A program made the position numbers and the translations under genes. DNA of 64,000 bases, from assembly GCA_025266875.1 (NCBI GenBank), contig JALLLT010000007.1, forward strand, positions 496,001-560,000, given 5' to 3'. Origin of the DNA: Fennellomyces sp. T-0311. Lineage: Eukaryota > Mucoromycota > Mucoromycetes > Mucorales > Lichtheimiaceae. The notes beneath the pieces were generated by a model. That model did no database searches, had not been told where the DNA came from, and saw only the letters and a program-made list of their open reading frames with translations. Position 1 is the first letter of the stretch. Each line of letters begins with the position of its first letter. Shown here one piece after another: positions 1 to 10,650 of this stretch.

Positions 1-1
1 C

Positions 2-1540
2 ACACAACACCGTCGCCAGTCCAGCGGTGGTGGATCTGTCTCTGGTCGATCCAGACGACGACCTTCGCTGCGTCGCCCGTCCGAAAATAAAATCACCAAT
101 CGCAATGTCAATAAGCCAGCTCCTCGCCGGGCATCCGGTAGTTTGCTGCAACCCACACCAACACACGACTGGCGTCGACCATCGGCACCGGCAAACATCG
201 AAGTCCCACGCCTTTCTATTGCAGATCGCTTCATGCAATCCAATTACAGTGGACCACCTTCTCCAGCCACCATCGATGATCACGAAGCGGCTAACACACC
301 ATCACCTCCACCACCGGCTTCGATGAGACTGTCCACAGATCCGAATCCAAGTCGATTGACGATCGCCGATACGTTCTTGAAAAACAACAGCTCTCGATCA
401 TTGCTGACAGTGGACTCCAATACAAACAGTAGACCTTCAACTATCACAGGTAACCATTCCTCTCTTCTCTTCATTTGAAAGCATGCGCTGACGTTTATAT
501 ATAAAGTTCCCGACCCAGCTCCTCATCCGCTGGAAGCACCTGCGAGATCAACACTGGATACGCATATACATCTTGATCTTGACCTTACCCTCCCATCGCC
601 AGCCAGTACATTCGATGGTAGACGATACAGCCGACCTTTTGGCAGTCAGGATACACTTGTACAAATGCCACCAGAGAAAAAAATGGACTTTGAAAAGGAA
701 TCCATTGCTGACTATGAGACGTGCTCATTGCGATCGACACCTAGCACAGAAAATGAAAAGCAGCCGCAACAAGACACCAAATGGCGCAATCTTCCGGAAG
801 AGGAAGCACAAGAAGGATCTAAACCACGTGGCATGTGGATCGGCTGCTGCTTCTTCAGCTGTGGCAGCCAGCGTCCTCGACAAAAGCATATGGAAGAAAC
901 CAGGCCCAGAAAATGTGGTCGACGAGCTTGGGTCTTTGGAAGCTTTATTTTCTTCATTTTACTTATTACAGCCGCATACCTCCTATGGCCCCGGACGCCG
1001 CTGATGCGAATCGAAGGCGCAACCTTATTAGCCCCCGCCCGGATCACAGAAACCCATCAAGGCGTTATGGTTGGCAATGTGGCCTTTGAGAGCCAATGGA
1101 ATGTGAATGTCACCGTCGACAATCGTCAGAACCGTGTGCCAACCCGCTTAACTCGAATCGAAGTCCTGGCAAAGGATGCCTTGACAGGTTTGGTTATCGG
1201 CAAAGGGCTGCATAATGACAACAACAATGACGAAGGTGCCGAAACTACACTGCCTGCTAATATGATCTCGACAATTCAGTTGCCGATCTATTTGGATTAT
1301 CAAGCTCGTGATGATACCGACACGACATTTGCAACGCTCAAAAAAGCTTGCACGCAGCAACCCCCAAAGACATATCATGATAGCAAGACAAATCAGACAA
1401 TTACGGAGCAACCTAAACGAGAATCCCTCCAACTGCACTTTTGGATCACCCTGCATATCTTTGGCCTTGATTGGCTTGGTTACAGACCAACTGTTATTGC
1501 CGCTCCTGCCACCGGCGGATTTGCTTGCCCACTCTCCTAA
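2..1540 (+). CDS. Single-pass membrane protein with LEA-2/DUF3712-like C-terminal domain (5' partial)
   Basis: Two exons, 2-449 and 507-1540, join in phase across a 57-bp intron (GTAACC...AAAG). The frame is open at the left edge, so the start lies outside the window. The N-terminal part is Ser/Pro/Arg-rich and looks disordered, with RPS and SIADRF/TIADTF-type repeats. A Cys-rich stretch (IGCCFFSCG) and a basic CGRR segment come next, then one hydrophobic helix (about WVFGSFIFFILLITAAYLLW). About 190 residues with several NxT/NxS sites follow, beginning RIEGATLL and including a VNVTVDNRQ segment. This layout (long cytosolic tail, one membrane span, beta-rich outer domain) matches fungal LEA-2-like or DUF3712-like vacuolar/plasma-membrane proteins. 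The family call is by resemblance only; membrane anchoring is the firm part. A possible AATAAA signal lies near 1710. Confidence 0.7.
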
Positions 1541-1900
1541 TTTAGTGTACAAGTTTTTTTTTTTACCGTTTAAATACGGTAGAGTCAGAAATGTGCCTTT
1601 TTCTTGCAATTTAGTAGTAATTCATGTATCACCCCTCACACACACACAAGCACGCATATCGTTTTTGAAGAAATATATAATGCTCAAAAGAGCAAGAGTG
1701 AATCGAGCCCAATAAACATGTATTTTCTGTAAGCTTTTGTTTCTATCGATATCTTTTAAACGTTTCTACTTAATGCACACATTTGGCAGCATTACACTTT
1801 AATAAACGGATGTCTTTCCATTTTTCGTATTGCAATACAGTTTACGCTTAACATCTTCGATGTAGTCGTCAGGGTAATGTATTAGTCGTCTCGAAACCGT
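1541..1900. other. Intergenic, 3' flank of the membrane protein gene
   Basis: AT-rich sequence with a T-run at 1554-1563, a short CA repeat near 1640 and an AATAAA about 170 bp after the stop codon. No coding signal seen. Confidence 0.5.
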
Positions 1901-2300
1901 TTATATGTAAAACCTCATTATGTGGACAGTATTGGATAGCTTATGGTCCTCACAAGTACGAAGGCGGTTTCCGCTGGCAATTCCCTTTGGTTTTAGGATC
2001 ATTCCGTTGCTTATTCTTTGCGTTGCTATCAATCTCTTTCCAGAATCTTCCAGATGGCTGATCAAGAAGGGCCGTACCGACGAATCCATGCGCATTCTGT
2101 CTGCCTTGCACGGTAATGGTGATGAGAGTCATCCGGGTGTTACACGGGAGTTTGGAGACCTTGTTGCTCGACGGAAAGGAAGGTGGTGAGCCCATCGGTT
2201 GGAATATACCTTTCCAGTACGACGACTTCAGCATTCCCTCCCATGTCCATTTATCAATATGGCTTTAGATTAACCATTAGCTTACTGGTATCGGTGTCGT
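1901..2300 (+). pseudogene. Decayed MFS sugar transporter fragment
   Basis: Split over two plus-strand frames is a recognisable central part of a hexose/sugar permease: a GGFRWQFPLVLG-like segment before transmembrane helix 6, then FPESSRWLIKKGRTDESMRILSALHGNG. The last part is the conserved PES-PRWL-x-KGR motif that opens the cytosolic loop of the sugar-porter family. The frame breaks before and after it. A faint LTGIGVVIK near 2280 may be the start of helix 7. No start codon, no further helices and no intact frame are present, so this is a relic; the parent copy should be elsewhere in the genome. Confidence 0.55.
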
Positions 2301-2750
2301 AATTAAACCACTCACCTATCGTCATCCAAACCGGGACTTTGCTAACACTTTTTCTTATAAGTAGATTACTATGCATGCACCCGAGAGTTCTGCCAATTCT
2401 GGATTTTCTGAACGAACCTCGCAATTGCTTTTCTGAGTTCAACAGTTCACACATGTTTTGCATGTTGGTCACTGTTTTTACATTAGATCCATGAAGTCTT
2501 CGTTTCACGTTGTTCATGATGCAGTATGCCAAGGTATCTCACTTATTCTGATGGTCGTATTGACAAACCCTGGTCTCATGGCACAAAGCCTAACGGTAAT
2601 AGAAATAAAAAGTAAAGACCGGATTTTTCCTAGCAGTGGCAGCACTCTTACCCTTACAAAATCGAAGCGCAACTTTTGTGATGCGAATCTGTAAATAAAA
2701 TCAAAGTAGAGATTCGCGATGCAGGTCTGTAAAAAAGTTTATATTGCTCT
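2301..2750. other. No gene recognised
   Basis: AT-rich sequence between the sugar-transporter relic and the SANT-like relic. Only short, unrelated open frames are present. It may contain further degraded transporter or transposon sequence, but nothing can be assigned. Confidence 0.4.
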
Positions 2751-2762
2751 TCCTTCCTTATT

Positions 2763-3900
2763 ATGTGGTCTTTTGAGAACACCTCTACTGCTATTTCGAA
2801 ACTTGCCAAAAAGCCACGCGGTCCAGGCTTTAGTATCAAAGAGGATCAGCAGGTTTCTATTTCGCTCCTGGAGAAGTCTGTCGACCCCATCGTTGGCTGT
2901 GACAAGAAACTCATAGTTCATTGGGGGCAAGTCACCGAGATTTCAACTCGGAAAGACAAAGCACCGTTGAAGTCACCAGCAAGAATTTGAAGAAGAAGGA
3001 GAAGTTCTTCGAGCGCTCTCGTTGGAACCTCGTCCATCCAAAAGTGAGCAAATTCTGCTCATATTATGGGGGGGAGTGTACCGTCGGAAAGTGGACTTAA
3101 TGGTCTGGATAGTCCGGTAAGTTCATCATAGCTACTTCAAACTTATAGTCCTGTATTCATATTATCAATGAGTATCGATAATTTGTTAGATCAAAATACA
3201 CTCAAAATGTATCTCGATTTGGAAGTTGAAGACTTCGAACTTATCAAGTGCTGGAAGGTTCTTTGTAAGTGACCAAAGTGGGAATTGCATTGTGCGGAAG
3301 AGAAGTAGAATTAAGAATCGCAAGAAGGGTAACGAAGATAGATCTTACGATGAAGATGATGAGGATACGCACGGTATCAAGCGTCCAATGGGAAACAAGG
3401 AAGCGAAGGAAAGAGCTTTCCTAAGCACGTATCATCGAAATGAACCGTCGTGCTGATCTTGAGCTGCAAAAGCAGCATGCTAATCAGGCTGCTAAGCGCT
3501 GTGAGCTTTAAAGCTACAGTGGTACCCGTTTTTTGCACACCCGTTATTTACATACCCTCAGTTTTTGCACACAATTCTCGTCAAAACCACTCAGGATTCC
3601 AGCCAAATCTACCCCGTTGTTTGCACACCCCCGCTTTTTGCACAAGATTTTTGAAAAAAAAAACGCCCTGTGCCAAAAACGGGGTTCAGCTGTAGCAAAC
3701 GAGCACGAGGCAAAACATGATACAATGATGAGAGAGGCCAACGACGAGAAATTATGTCAAAGGATCTCACCCACATGAATCTGATCCAGCGCGCGCTTTT
3801 TTGAGATTCTTCAGAATGAGATCTCCGAAAGAAAAATGGCGGAAATGAAGGCGAAGACTGTTGTTGTTCAGGTCGAAGGCCTTAGTTCTGATGATTAAAT
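2763..3900 (+). pseudogene. SANT/NAM-associated (Harbinger companion-like) protein remnant
   Basis: The first part reads KKPRGPGFSIKEDQQ...SVDPIVGCD, like the SANT/Myb-like start of plant and fungal NAM-associated proteins that accompany PIF/Harbinger transposases (RG-x-x-F-T-x-EED...DPIVG). At 3226-3460 comes a charged stretch ending KRPMGNKEAKERAF, matching the RPxGxKxAKE motif of the NAM-associated C-terminal domain. Further C-terminal pieces are LELQKQHANQAAKR near 3460, IMSKDLTHMNLIQR near 3750 and a final SSDD before a stop at about 3898. The frame shifts several times, and a 176-bp MITE (3517-3692) interrupts the C-terminal part. It lies beside the Harbinger transposase relic in convergent orientation, so both may come from one element. 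Assignment rests on motifs only. Confidence 0.5.
3517..3692. mobile_element. Pogo/Tc1-type MITE (176 bp) with TA target duplication
   Basis: The ends are imperfect inverted repeats of about 23-25 bp: CAGTGGTACCCGTTTTTTGC on the left and, reverse-complemented, CAGCTGAACCCCGTTTTTGG on the right. Each end is flanked by TA (3515-3516 and 3693-3694), the duplication expected of Tc1/mariner/pogo elements. CAGTKGWACC-type ends are typical of pogo relatives. The interior repeats TTTGCACAC-like words and codes for nothing. The element sits inside the SANT/NAM-like relic, so it inserted after that gene arrived. Confidence 0.7.
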
Positions 3901-3990
3901 GTACAGAAGATGAGGTTTATGTTGATGAAAGTAATGGTCAGAATTGATGATACTTAATGTTTGTAGATTTTTTAATAGCTTATAGCAGCT

Positions 3991-5433
3991 TTATTTTCCT
4001 AATGCACCGTAGCGCGACCAGATATGCTCGATCAAATCGCTTTTGAGTTGATAAGGCATATCACTGTCCTTGATCGCTTTAAGACGAGCAACACATTCTG
4101 CCGTAGCGGCATTGTATTCACACGACGGACTTTCGATATTTTTCTTGTACCTTTTTGACATATTCTTCATTGTCATTGCCATTGTCGCCGTTGTCGCTGT
4201 CAGTACTGCTTTTGTTACTTTTGCGATCATTTGATGACCATATTATGCAGGATGATACAAGGCATCAACACTTTTTTAAGGTCCTGCTTCAACCAAAGTC
4301 TTGCTGTTTGCTTTACAATTGCAAAGCAGCCTTGCAACACTTCAAAGACACGTTCAATATCCTTGCGAAATCTTTCTTGCATTGCTTCGAATCTCTATAC
4401 AGCATTTCATTACTTTTGATTAGAAACTAATTAGCTTATATTCTCATTATTTGTTTCTTACTCAATTCTTGGGTGACTGAAGCTCTGGGATACTTTGCAC
4501 CAAAGATTGCCCACTTCGGATAAATATCATTGGCAAGGCATATCCCATTTCGTACTGGTTGCCGTTGACGGTGTACGTGACAGTTGGTGCAACACCATCA
4601 ACAAGCTGGTCGAAAAGGGGCGATAGGTACAGCTGCGTAATATCGTTGAAGGTTCCGGGAAGGCCAAAGTCTGCATGCCAGAACCAAAGGTCTTTGGATG
4701 CAACTGCTTCAAGGAGTACTGTCGCCGCTTGTTCTTTGCCGACGTACGATCCGTGCCATGCTTGGGGACAGATCTTCCGTTCCCAATGCATACAGTCCAG
4801 TGACCCAAGCATTCCTGGGAAGCCGCGCTTCTCACCGGTCTCCGTCAGCCTTGCTAAGTCGTGTTCGTTTGGCGCACGAAGGTAGTGATCTTTGAATAAC
4901 GCAATGACTGCATCACAGAAGCATTTCAAAGATTCAATTGCAGTGCTTTCACTAATCTTCAGATAATCGTCAAGGGAATCTGCACTTGCTGTATATGCCA
5001 ATTGACGAATGGCCGCGGTAACCTTGACATGGCTTGAGATACCGAGTTTGTTCGCCGCGTTGTATGTCTGCACAAAGTACGAATCATGCTCATTGACTTC
5101 CTCTATGATTTGCAGGAACAATTCGCGGCTCATCCGGAATCGACGTCGAAACTGATCATCAGTATACGTCCGTTCATTCTTGTCCGCAAAATAATCCTGG
5201 TATAATTGTTGATGTGCCTTCTCATGATCGCGAGGGACTGTTCCCACACGACCAGGAATGGAGCCACCACGCATTTGCCTTTTGCGCTGCAGCTCTTCAG
5301 CCTGTTCAGCGTATGCATGCATGCGACGCTTAAAGGTAATCATCCTAAGCTCTTCCTCTTCCTCTTCTTCGGCGATAAGACGTTGCGATAAGATGTTGGA
5401 AATTGACATTGACGAGAGTAAACGAAAGAACAA
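3991..5433 (-). pseudogene. PIF/Harbinger-type DDE transposase, frameshifted
   Basis: The longest frame (5433-4462, about 323 codons) starts with an acidic/charged N-terminus and then FRRRFRMSRELFLQI, LGISSHVKVTAAIRQLAY, and GMLGSLDCMHWERKICP with the first catalytic Asp. FGLPGTFNDITQLYLSPLF, with the second Asp, comes next. These match Harbinger (DDE_4-like) nucleases. Near 4525 the frame shifts by one base. The next frame continues with LANDIYPKWAIFGAKYP, then ERVFEVLQGCFAIVK and MPCIILHNMV, and ends with SDMPYQLKSDLIEHIWSRYG, the usual C-terminus, by 3991. At least two frame breaks and stops show it is inactive. The total of about 450 codons is normal for the family. Confidence 0.8.
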
Positions 5434-5455
5434 ATACGTGATCCTTTATTTGCAG

Positions 5456-5778
5456 TTAAATTTTAAAAAAATTATCTGGTGTAGTTAACAATTTTACCGA
5501 CACTGTTGGTAATGCTCTTAAACACTTCTGGATAATGCTGATTTGCTTTTTCTGCAATTGATTCACTTGGGCTATAATAGCATGCTCATACTCGAGGATC
5601 GATAGGAAAAACGAGCGGTGAGTACGTAGTGCTGACCATAGGTCAATGTCATACTGGTGTGCTTCAAGCTGGTGCATGTACCCCACTGACGGGCAAAAAA
5701 TGACGAGCACTTCGTTGTGGGGGATAGTGAAGCGTAAACCCAATTCCTGCTCAAACGACGCCACGGTTCACTCATAAA
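5456..5778 (-). pseudogene. Short ORF shared by both inverted arms (function unknown)
   Basis: Two overlapping minus-strand frames start near 5764-5775: MSEPWRRLSRNWVYASLS... and MASFEQELGLRFTIPHNEVL... . A counterpart begins with the same ATGAGTG context near 11153 on the opposite strand (MSGPRRL, RNWVYTSLS, QELGLHITIRHNEV). Both copies lose the frame within about 100 codons, and similarity between them fades beyond the CCACTGACGGGC word. I do not recognise the family. It could be the 5' end of a transposon gene or a shared leader. What is seen is only that homologous coding-like sequence leads outward from both arms. Confidence 0.35.
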
Positions 5779-6101
5779 TTCAGTTACACCAATGCCCCTT
5801 CACCATACTTATATATTGCTCAACAACCTGTACCACATTTCACATCGTCTATTTTCCGCTATTTCTACTAGATCCCTTATTCTTGTTGGCGGTATGTCTG
5901 TAGCATTGGCTCGTATATTCGCCCTATGCATTATGCCACCTTCAAATGTTTACAATAACGCTTACGCTGTATTTTTGCAACCGTAAACCAGATACACATC
6001 ACTAGCAACATCTTGTTTAACAGCCAATACAGTGGCACTTGAACTCTGTCACACGAACCTACCATAACGCATGTCATAGTTCACCTACAAGGGGATATTG
6101 C
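5682..6101 (+). repeat. Left arm of a large inverted repeat
   Basis: This stretch aligns in reverse complement with 10816-11249. Shared words include CCACTGACGGGCAAAA, GCACTTCGTTGTGG, AACCCAATTCCTGCT, CGTATATTC, AATGTTTACAATAACGCTTA and GTAAACCAGA-ACACATCAC. The arms diverge by small substitutions and indels (roughly a fifth of positions by eye). Its inner end leads directly into GTTAAC-type repeats, as the other arm does. It codes for nothing obvious apart from the outward-facing ORF start. The region could be the terminus of a large DNA transposon or one of two inverted copies of a dispersed repeat. Confidence 0.7.
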
Positions 6102-6159
6102 GGATATAGCCCAAACATTCAACCACAGCGTACTAGAAAACATGCTTAACCCTCAAATA

Positions 6160-8435
6160 TATCATGGCTAACCTCACTTGTAAATATGGTCAACCTGGCT
6201 ATGAACATGTTTAACCTGGCCGCAAAATGTGGTTAACCTGGCTATAAACGTGGTAAACCTGGCCGCAAAATATGGTTACCGGGCTATGAAGAAGGTTAAC
6301 CTGGCTGCGAAATGTGGTTAACCGGGCTATGAACATGGTTAACCTGGCCGCAAAATATGGTTAACCTGGCTATGAAGAAGGTTAACCTGGCTGCGGAATA
6401 TGGTTAACCTAGCTATGAAGAAGGTTAACCTGGCCGCAAAATATGGTTAACCGGGCTATGAACATGGTGACCCTGGCTGCAAAATGTGGTTAACCTGGCT
6501 ATGAAGAAGGTTAACCTAGCTGCGAAATGTGGTTAAGCGGGCTATGAAGAAGGTTAATCTGGCTGCAAAATGTGGTTAACCTGGCTATGAAGAAGGTTAG
6601 CCTGGCTGCGAAATATGGTTAACCGGGCTATGAACATGGTTAACCTGGCCGCAAAATATGGTTAACCTGGCTGCGAAATGTGGTTAACCTGGCTATGAAG
6701 AAGGTTAACCTAGCTGCGAAATGTGGTTAAGCGGGCTATGAAGAAGGTTAATCTGGCTGCAAAATGTGGTTAACCTGGCTATGAAGAAGGTTAGCCTGGC
6801 TGCGAAATATGGTTAACCGGGCTATGAACATGGTTAACCTGGCCGCAAAATATGGTTAACCTGGCTGCGAAATGTGGTTAACCTGGCTATGAAGAAGGTT
6901 AACCTGGCTGCGAAATGTGGTTAACCAGGCTATGAACATGGTTAACCTGGCCGCGAAATGTGGTTAACCTGGCTATGAAGAAGGTTAACCTGGCCGCAAA
7001 ATATGGTTAACCGGGCTATGAAGAAGGTTAACCTAGCTGCGAAATGTGGTTAACCTGGCTATGAAGAAGGTTAACCTGGCTATGAAGAAGGTTAACCTGG
7101 CTGCAAAATATGGTTAACCGGGCTATGAACATGGTTAACCTGGCCGCAAAATATGGTTAACCTGGCTATGAAGAAGGTTAACCTGGCTGCGGAATATGGT
7201 TAACCTAGCTATGAAGAAGGTTAACCTGGCCGCAAAATATGGTTAACCGGGCTATGAACATGGTGACCCTGGCTGCAAAATGTGGTTAACCTGGCTATGA
7301 AGAAGGTTAACCTAGCTGCGAAATGTGGTTAAGCGGGCTATGAAGAAGGTTAATCTGGCTGCAAAATGTGGTTAACCTGGCTATGAAGAAGGTTAGCCTG
7401 GCTGCGAAATATGGTTAACCGGGCTATGAACATGGTTAACCTGGCCGCAAAATATGGTTAACCTGGCTGCGAAATGTGGTTAACCTGGCTATGAAGAAGG
7501 TTAACCTAGCTGCCAAATGTGGTTAACCGGGCTATGAAGAAGGTTAACCTGGCTGCAAAATGTGGTTAACCTGGCCGCAAAACATGGTTAACCTGGCTGC
7601 GAAATATGGTTAACCAGGCTATGAAGAAGGTTAACCTGGCTGCGAAATGTGGTTAACCAGGCTATGAACATGGTTAACCTGGCTGCGAAATATGGTTAAC
7701 CAGGCTATGAAGAAGGTTAACCTGGCTGCGAAATGTGGTTAACCAGGCTAAAAACATGGTTAACCTGGCTGCGAAATGTGGTTAACCAGGCTATGAAGAA
7801 GGTTAACCTGGCTGCGAAATGTGGTTAACCGGGCTATGAAGAAGGTTAACTTGGCTGCAAAATGTGGTTAACCTGGCTATGAAGAAGGTTAACCTGGCCG
7901 CAAAATATGGTTAACCGGGCTATGAAGAAGGTTAATCTGGCTGCAAAATGTGGTTAACCTGGCTATGAAGAAGGTTAACCTGGCTGCGAAATGTGGTTAA
8001 CCGGGCTATGAAGAAGGTTAACTTGGCTGCAAAATGTGGTTAACCGGGCTATGAAGAAGGTTAACCGGGCTGCGAAATGTGGTTAACCGGGCTGTGAACA
8101 TGGTTAACCTGGCCGCGAAATGTGGTTAACCTGGCTATGAAGAAGGTTAGCCTGGCTGCGAAATGTGGTTAACCGGGCTATGAACATGGTTAACCTGGCC
8201 GCGAAATGTGGTTAACCTGGCTATGAAGAAGGTTAACCTGGCCGCAAAATATGGTTAACCGGGCTATGAAGAAGGTTAACCTAGCTGCGAAATGTGGTTA
8301 ACCTGGCTATGAAGAAGGTTAACCTGGCTATGAAGAAGGTTAACCTGGCTGTGAAATGTGGTTAACCTGGCTATGTCGGTGCCTAATATGGCTATGAAAG
8401 GTGGTAACAATGAGTGTGAATATGGTTAATGCTAT
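6160..8435. repeat. Minisatellite, 21/22-bp monomers with GTTAAC cores
   Basis: About 105 head-to-tail monomers alternate between two types: GGTTAACCTGGCTATGAAGAA (21 bp, also ...GAACAT) and GGTTAACCTGGCTGCGAAATGT-like (22 bp, also CCGCAAAATAT). The 43-bp dimer is therefore the basic unit. Nearly every monomer carries the palindrome GTTAAC. Higher-order repeats are visible: variant monomers recur at 194 bp (GGTTAAGCGG at 6531 and 6725) and at 796 bp (CTGCGGAATATGG at 6391 and 7187; GGTGACCCTGG near 6466 and 7262; GGTTAAGCGG at 6531 and 7327). Both edges are degenerate. No long frame runs through the array, so a protein-coding repeat is unlikely. Confidence 0.95.
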
Positions 8436-8510
8436 TATAATGTCCAGAGTCGCTTCTTGGTCTTGAGATATGAGAAAGGAATAATATATTTTTGATATTC
8501 ATATAAAAGC

Positions 8511-10344
8511 TTACTGTAGGTTTCGATTATCAATTGGTGTAAAGGACAGAGGAGATGATGATGATAAAGTTGTGTGGTTTTGGCAGACATATTCGATAGG
8601 AAGGGTAGGTGTTTGCGGAGTAATTTGGTGATCAAGTGGGGTAATTAAGGAGTGGGCGTAAGTAATGGACAGCATATCATCTAGGGAGCCAAGGAGTTGA
8701 TTGAAGGACTGTAAAGTTCAAGGAAGGGTGACAGAGTACAATTCGGTAAATAGGTAAAGGAGTGGAGATTTGCGGGTCATAAGGTAGAAGGTGAACTGGA
8801 GGCCTGTAATATATACAGAACAGAATAGATGAAAATCAGTATATATTTGCGATGATTTATATTTTCTTTACCGATTGATTGGAAACACATAATGCTGTCG
8901 AGATTATGGCTGTCCATTTCTTTTTTAGCGAAGATGGCGAGTCGATAAAAGTCGAACAGCACAGGCACACGAGGAGTTCGGTCATCCTTAAACTCACCAA
9001 AGCAAGTGGTGAACGCTCGTTCGTACTGCTGGTACTGGTCAACGAAGTAGTCTGGCCTGGAGTTGGTATCCATCTCTACCCGGATTGTGTTGCCACTAAA
9101 AGAAACAAATGATTCAATTAAATGCTTATTTGCAGACATGGCATGAAGTTGTGATTTACCAGCGTGCCACACGGTTTGCATCACCACCAGAAAGCAATGC
9201 CTGGACGAAAGGGTGTCCGAACGAGGAACCAAGTTCGCTCTCTCGTAGTAATCCAAGGTTCAGGTCCTTCAATGCTGGTATTCTATATATATATATGTGT
9301 GTATGTGTGCGTGAGCATTTACAGTAAAGTAATAATAATTTTCTGTACTTACAAAGACTGTACAGAAAGAATGACCTTTCTTTCTGCATCAGAAGCACTT
9401 GCTGCACATTGCAGTAACTGATCTCACTGCAAAAATTTTCGGGTGAATTTTGGGTGAATGAGTTTTTGAGGTGATTAAACATAAGCTTTTTAACCACTTG
9501 TACTACCATTTTTAGTAACTCAAGTGGTTAAAAAGCTTATGTTTAACCACTTCGAAAAATTATTCACCAAAATTCACCCAAAAATTTTTTGCAGTGTCTG
9601 CGCAGTACGTAAGGCAATAGCGCCATCTCGATAACCCTAAGGCGTATTATATTACTTTACTTATGTCTCTATGGCAATCTTGGTCTTACGAGTATTGTTT
9701 CCTTGATATTATGTAATAAACTCATATCGAATGAGCGCTTGTACTTCGATACCACCTCCTTGCGCCACTGAGTTTTAACTTCAGCTGGAATGACGGTCAA
9801 ATATTCGGTGCGCTTCTGTAGTACGCAGATACCAGGTATAGCACTAGTTATATAGAACGGTTTTGGAGCATAATCACAAAAAAAGTATAACCTTACAGTA
9901 GTTGATTAAAATTTGCATCGACATATCTCAGAGAATCAAAATGGTTGATTGTTTGTTGGCGAAACTGCAGAAATACTGTTTCCCAGTATTCGGTTTCCAG
10001 AGAACGAGCTCCTTGATTAGCAGCGTCGCTATAGTACAGATAAGCAATCGGCAACGAAAGAAGATATTGCTTGCACTTACATGATAACATGAGACATCGC
10101 GTGCTCCTTCAACTATTGTAGTGTTCTGAATGTTGATGTACACAAAGGACAGCCAAACATGGTACTGAGAGAGGAACTCGCGCCCCTCCCCTACGTGTTC
10201 CCGTTGTTCGAGTGGCCATAAAGATATGGTGTAATGACACAACATGTTGATGGACTCTCTGGTATGAAGAGAGAGTCTGTAAAGGTTCACAGAAAGGACA
10301 AGCCTTGATCGCCATGGTAACAAGATGGTAAAACGAGATGGCAA
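8511..10344 (-). pseudogene. Multi-exon Mucorales-style gene with PD...EFK signature, one in-frame stop
   Basis: Coherent protein runs on the minus strand through phase-compatible introns. A possible CPFC...HQH N-terminal finger lies near 10300 in another frame. Exons are 10028-9897 (RSLETEYWETVFLQF), 9843-9690 (GICVLQKRTEYLTVIP), about 9410-9353 (DAERKVILSVQSL), 9282-9160 (LGLLRESELGSSFGHPF), 9095-8872 and 8803-8511. The 9095-8872 exon has SRPDYFVDQYQQYER...CFGEFK and FYRLAIFAKKEMDSHN, recalling PD-(D/E)xK nuclease spacing and fungal families with an EFK/EVK-x-P motif. The last exon (LQFTFYLMTRKSPLLYLFTELY) contains one TGA at 8720-8718 and ends at TAA 8513-8511. Phase is lost across the intron that holds a MITE. 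A single nonsense codon in otherwise good sequence suggests recent loss. The protein's function is unknown. Confidence 0.55.
9425..9596. mobile_element. Foldback MITE with CACTG...CAGTG ends (172 bp)
   Basis: The element begins CACTGCAAAAATTTTCGGGT and ends with ...AAATTTTTTGCAGTG, near-perfect inverted arms that continue inward to AACATAAGCTTTTTAACCACTTG and leave a loop of about 20 bp. It is flanked by TCT on both sides (9422-9424 and 9597-9599), a 3-bp target duplication. CACTG-type ends with a 3-bp duplication fit the CACTA/EnSpm (CMC) superfamily. It lies in what reads as an intron of the PD...EFK gene. Confidence 0.75.
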
Positions 10345-10550
10345 TTGGTTTGAATGTCATGTGTGTCTGGAGTACAAGAAGCTGATACTGTAAGACTAGC
10401 GAGATCTCAAGCAGCAATTGCTTTGATGATTCTTACCGCTAGTTTTACTCAAACTGCAGTCACAGCAGCTTCTTCATCCTAAGCCCACCTCCAAAGCAAA
10501 GGCGGTAAAGCCATGTGATCTGCTATCAGGCCGACTATCTTCATCTGGGC

Positions 10551-10650
10551 GTTAGCCATGCTTCATATGATGGTTCATCATGTTTCATATGAACGTTAAC
10601 CGTGTTTCATATGCGCGTTAACCATGCTCCATATGGGCATTAACCATCTT
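10551..10650. repeat. Short 22-bp tandem repeat (about 4.5 copies) related to the large array
   Basis: Units such as GTTAACCGTGTTTCATATGCGC and GTTAACCATGCTCCATATGGGC follow each other at 22-bp spacing. They share the GTTAAC start and the 22-bp period with the big minisatellite but differ in the second half (CATATG). The repeat lies just inside the right inverted arm, mirroring the position of the large array next to the left arm. Confidence 0.75.

Noticed and set aside
6160..8435. CRISPR-like or telomere-like array
   Set aside because: Repeats are contiguous monomers without unique spacers, and the unit (GGTTAACCTGGCT...) is not TTAGGG-type; it is a minisatellite.
9928..10344. 138-codon minus-strand frame as a separate gene
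   Set aside because: It overlaps the first exons of the PD...EFK gene in another frame and runs through a good GTAAGT donor.
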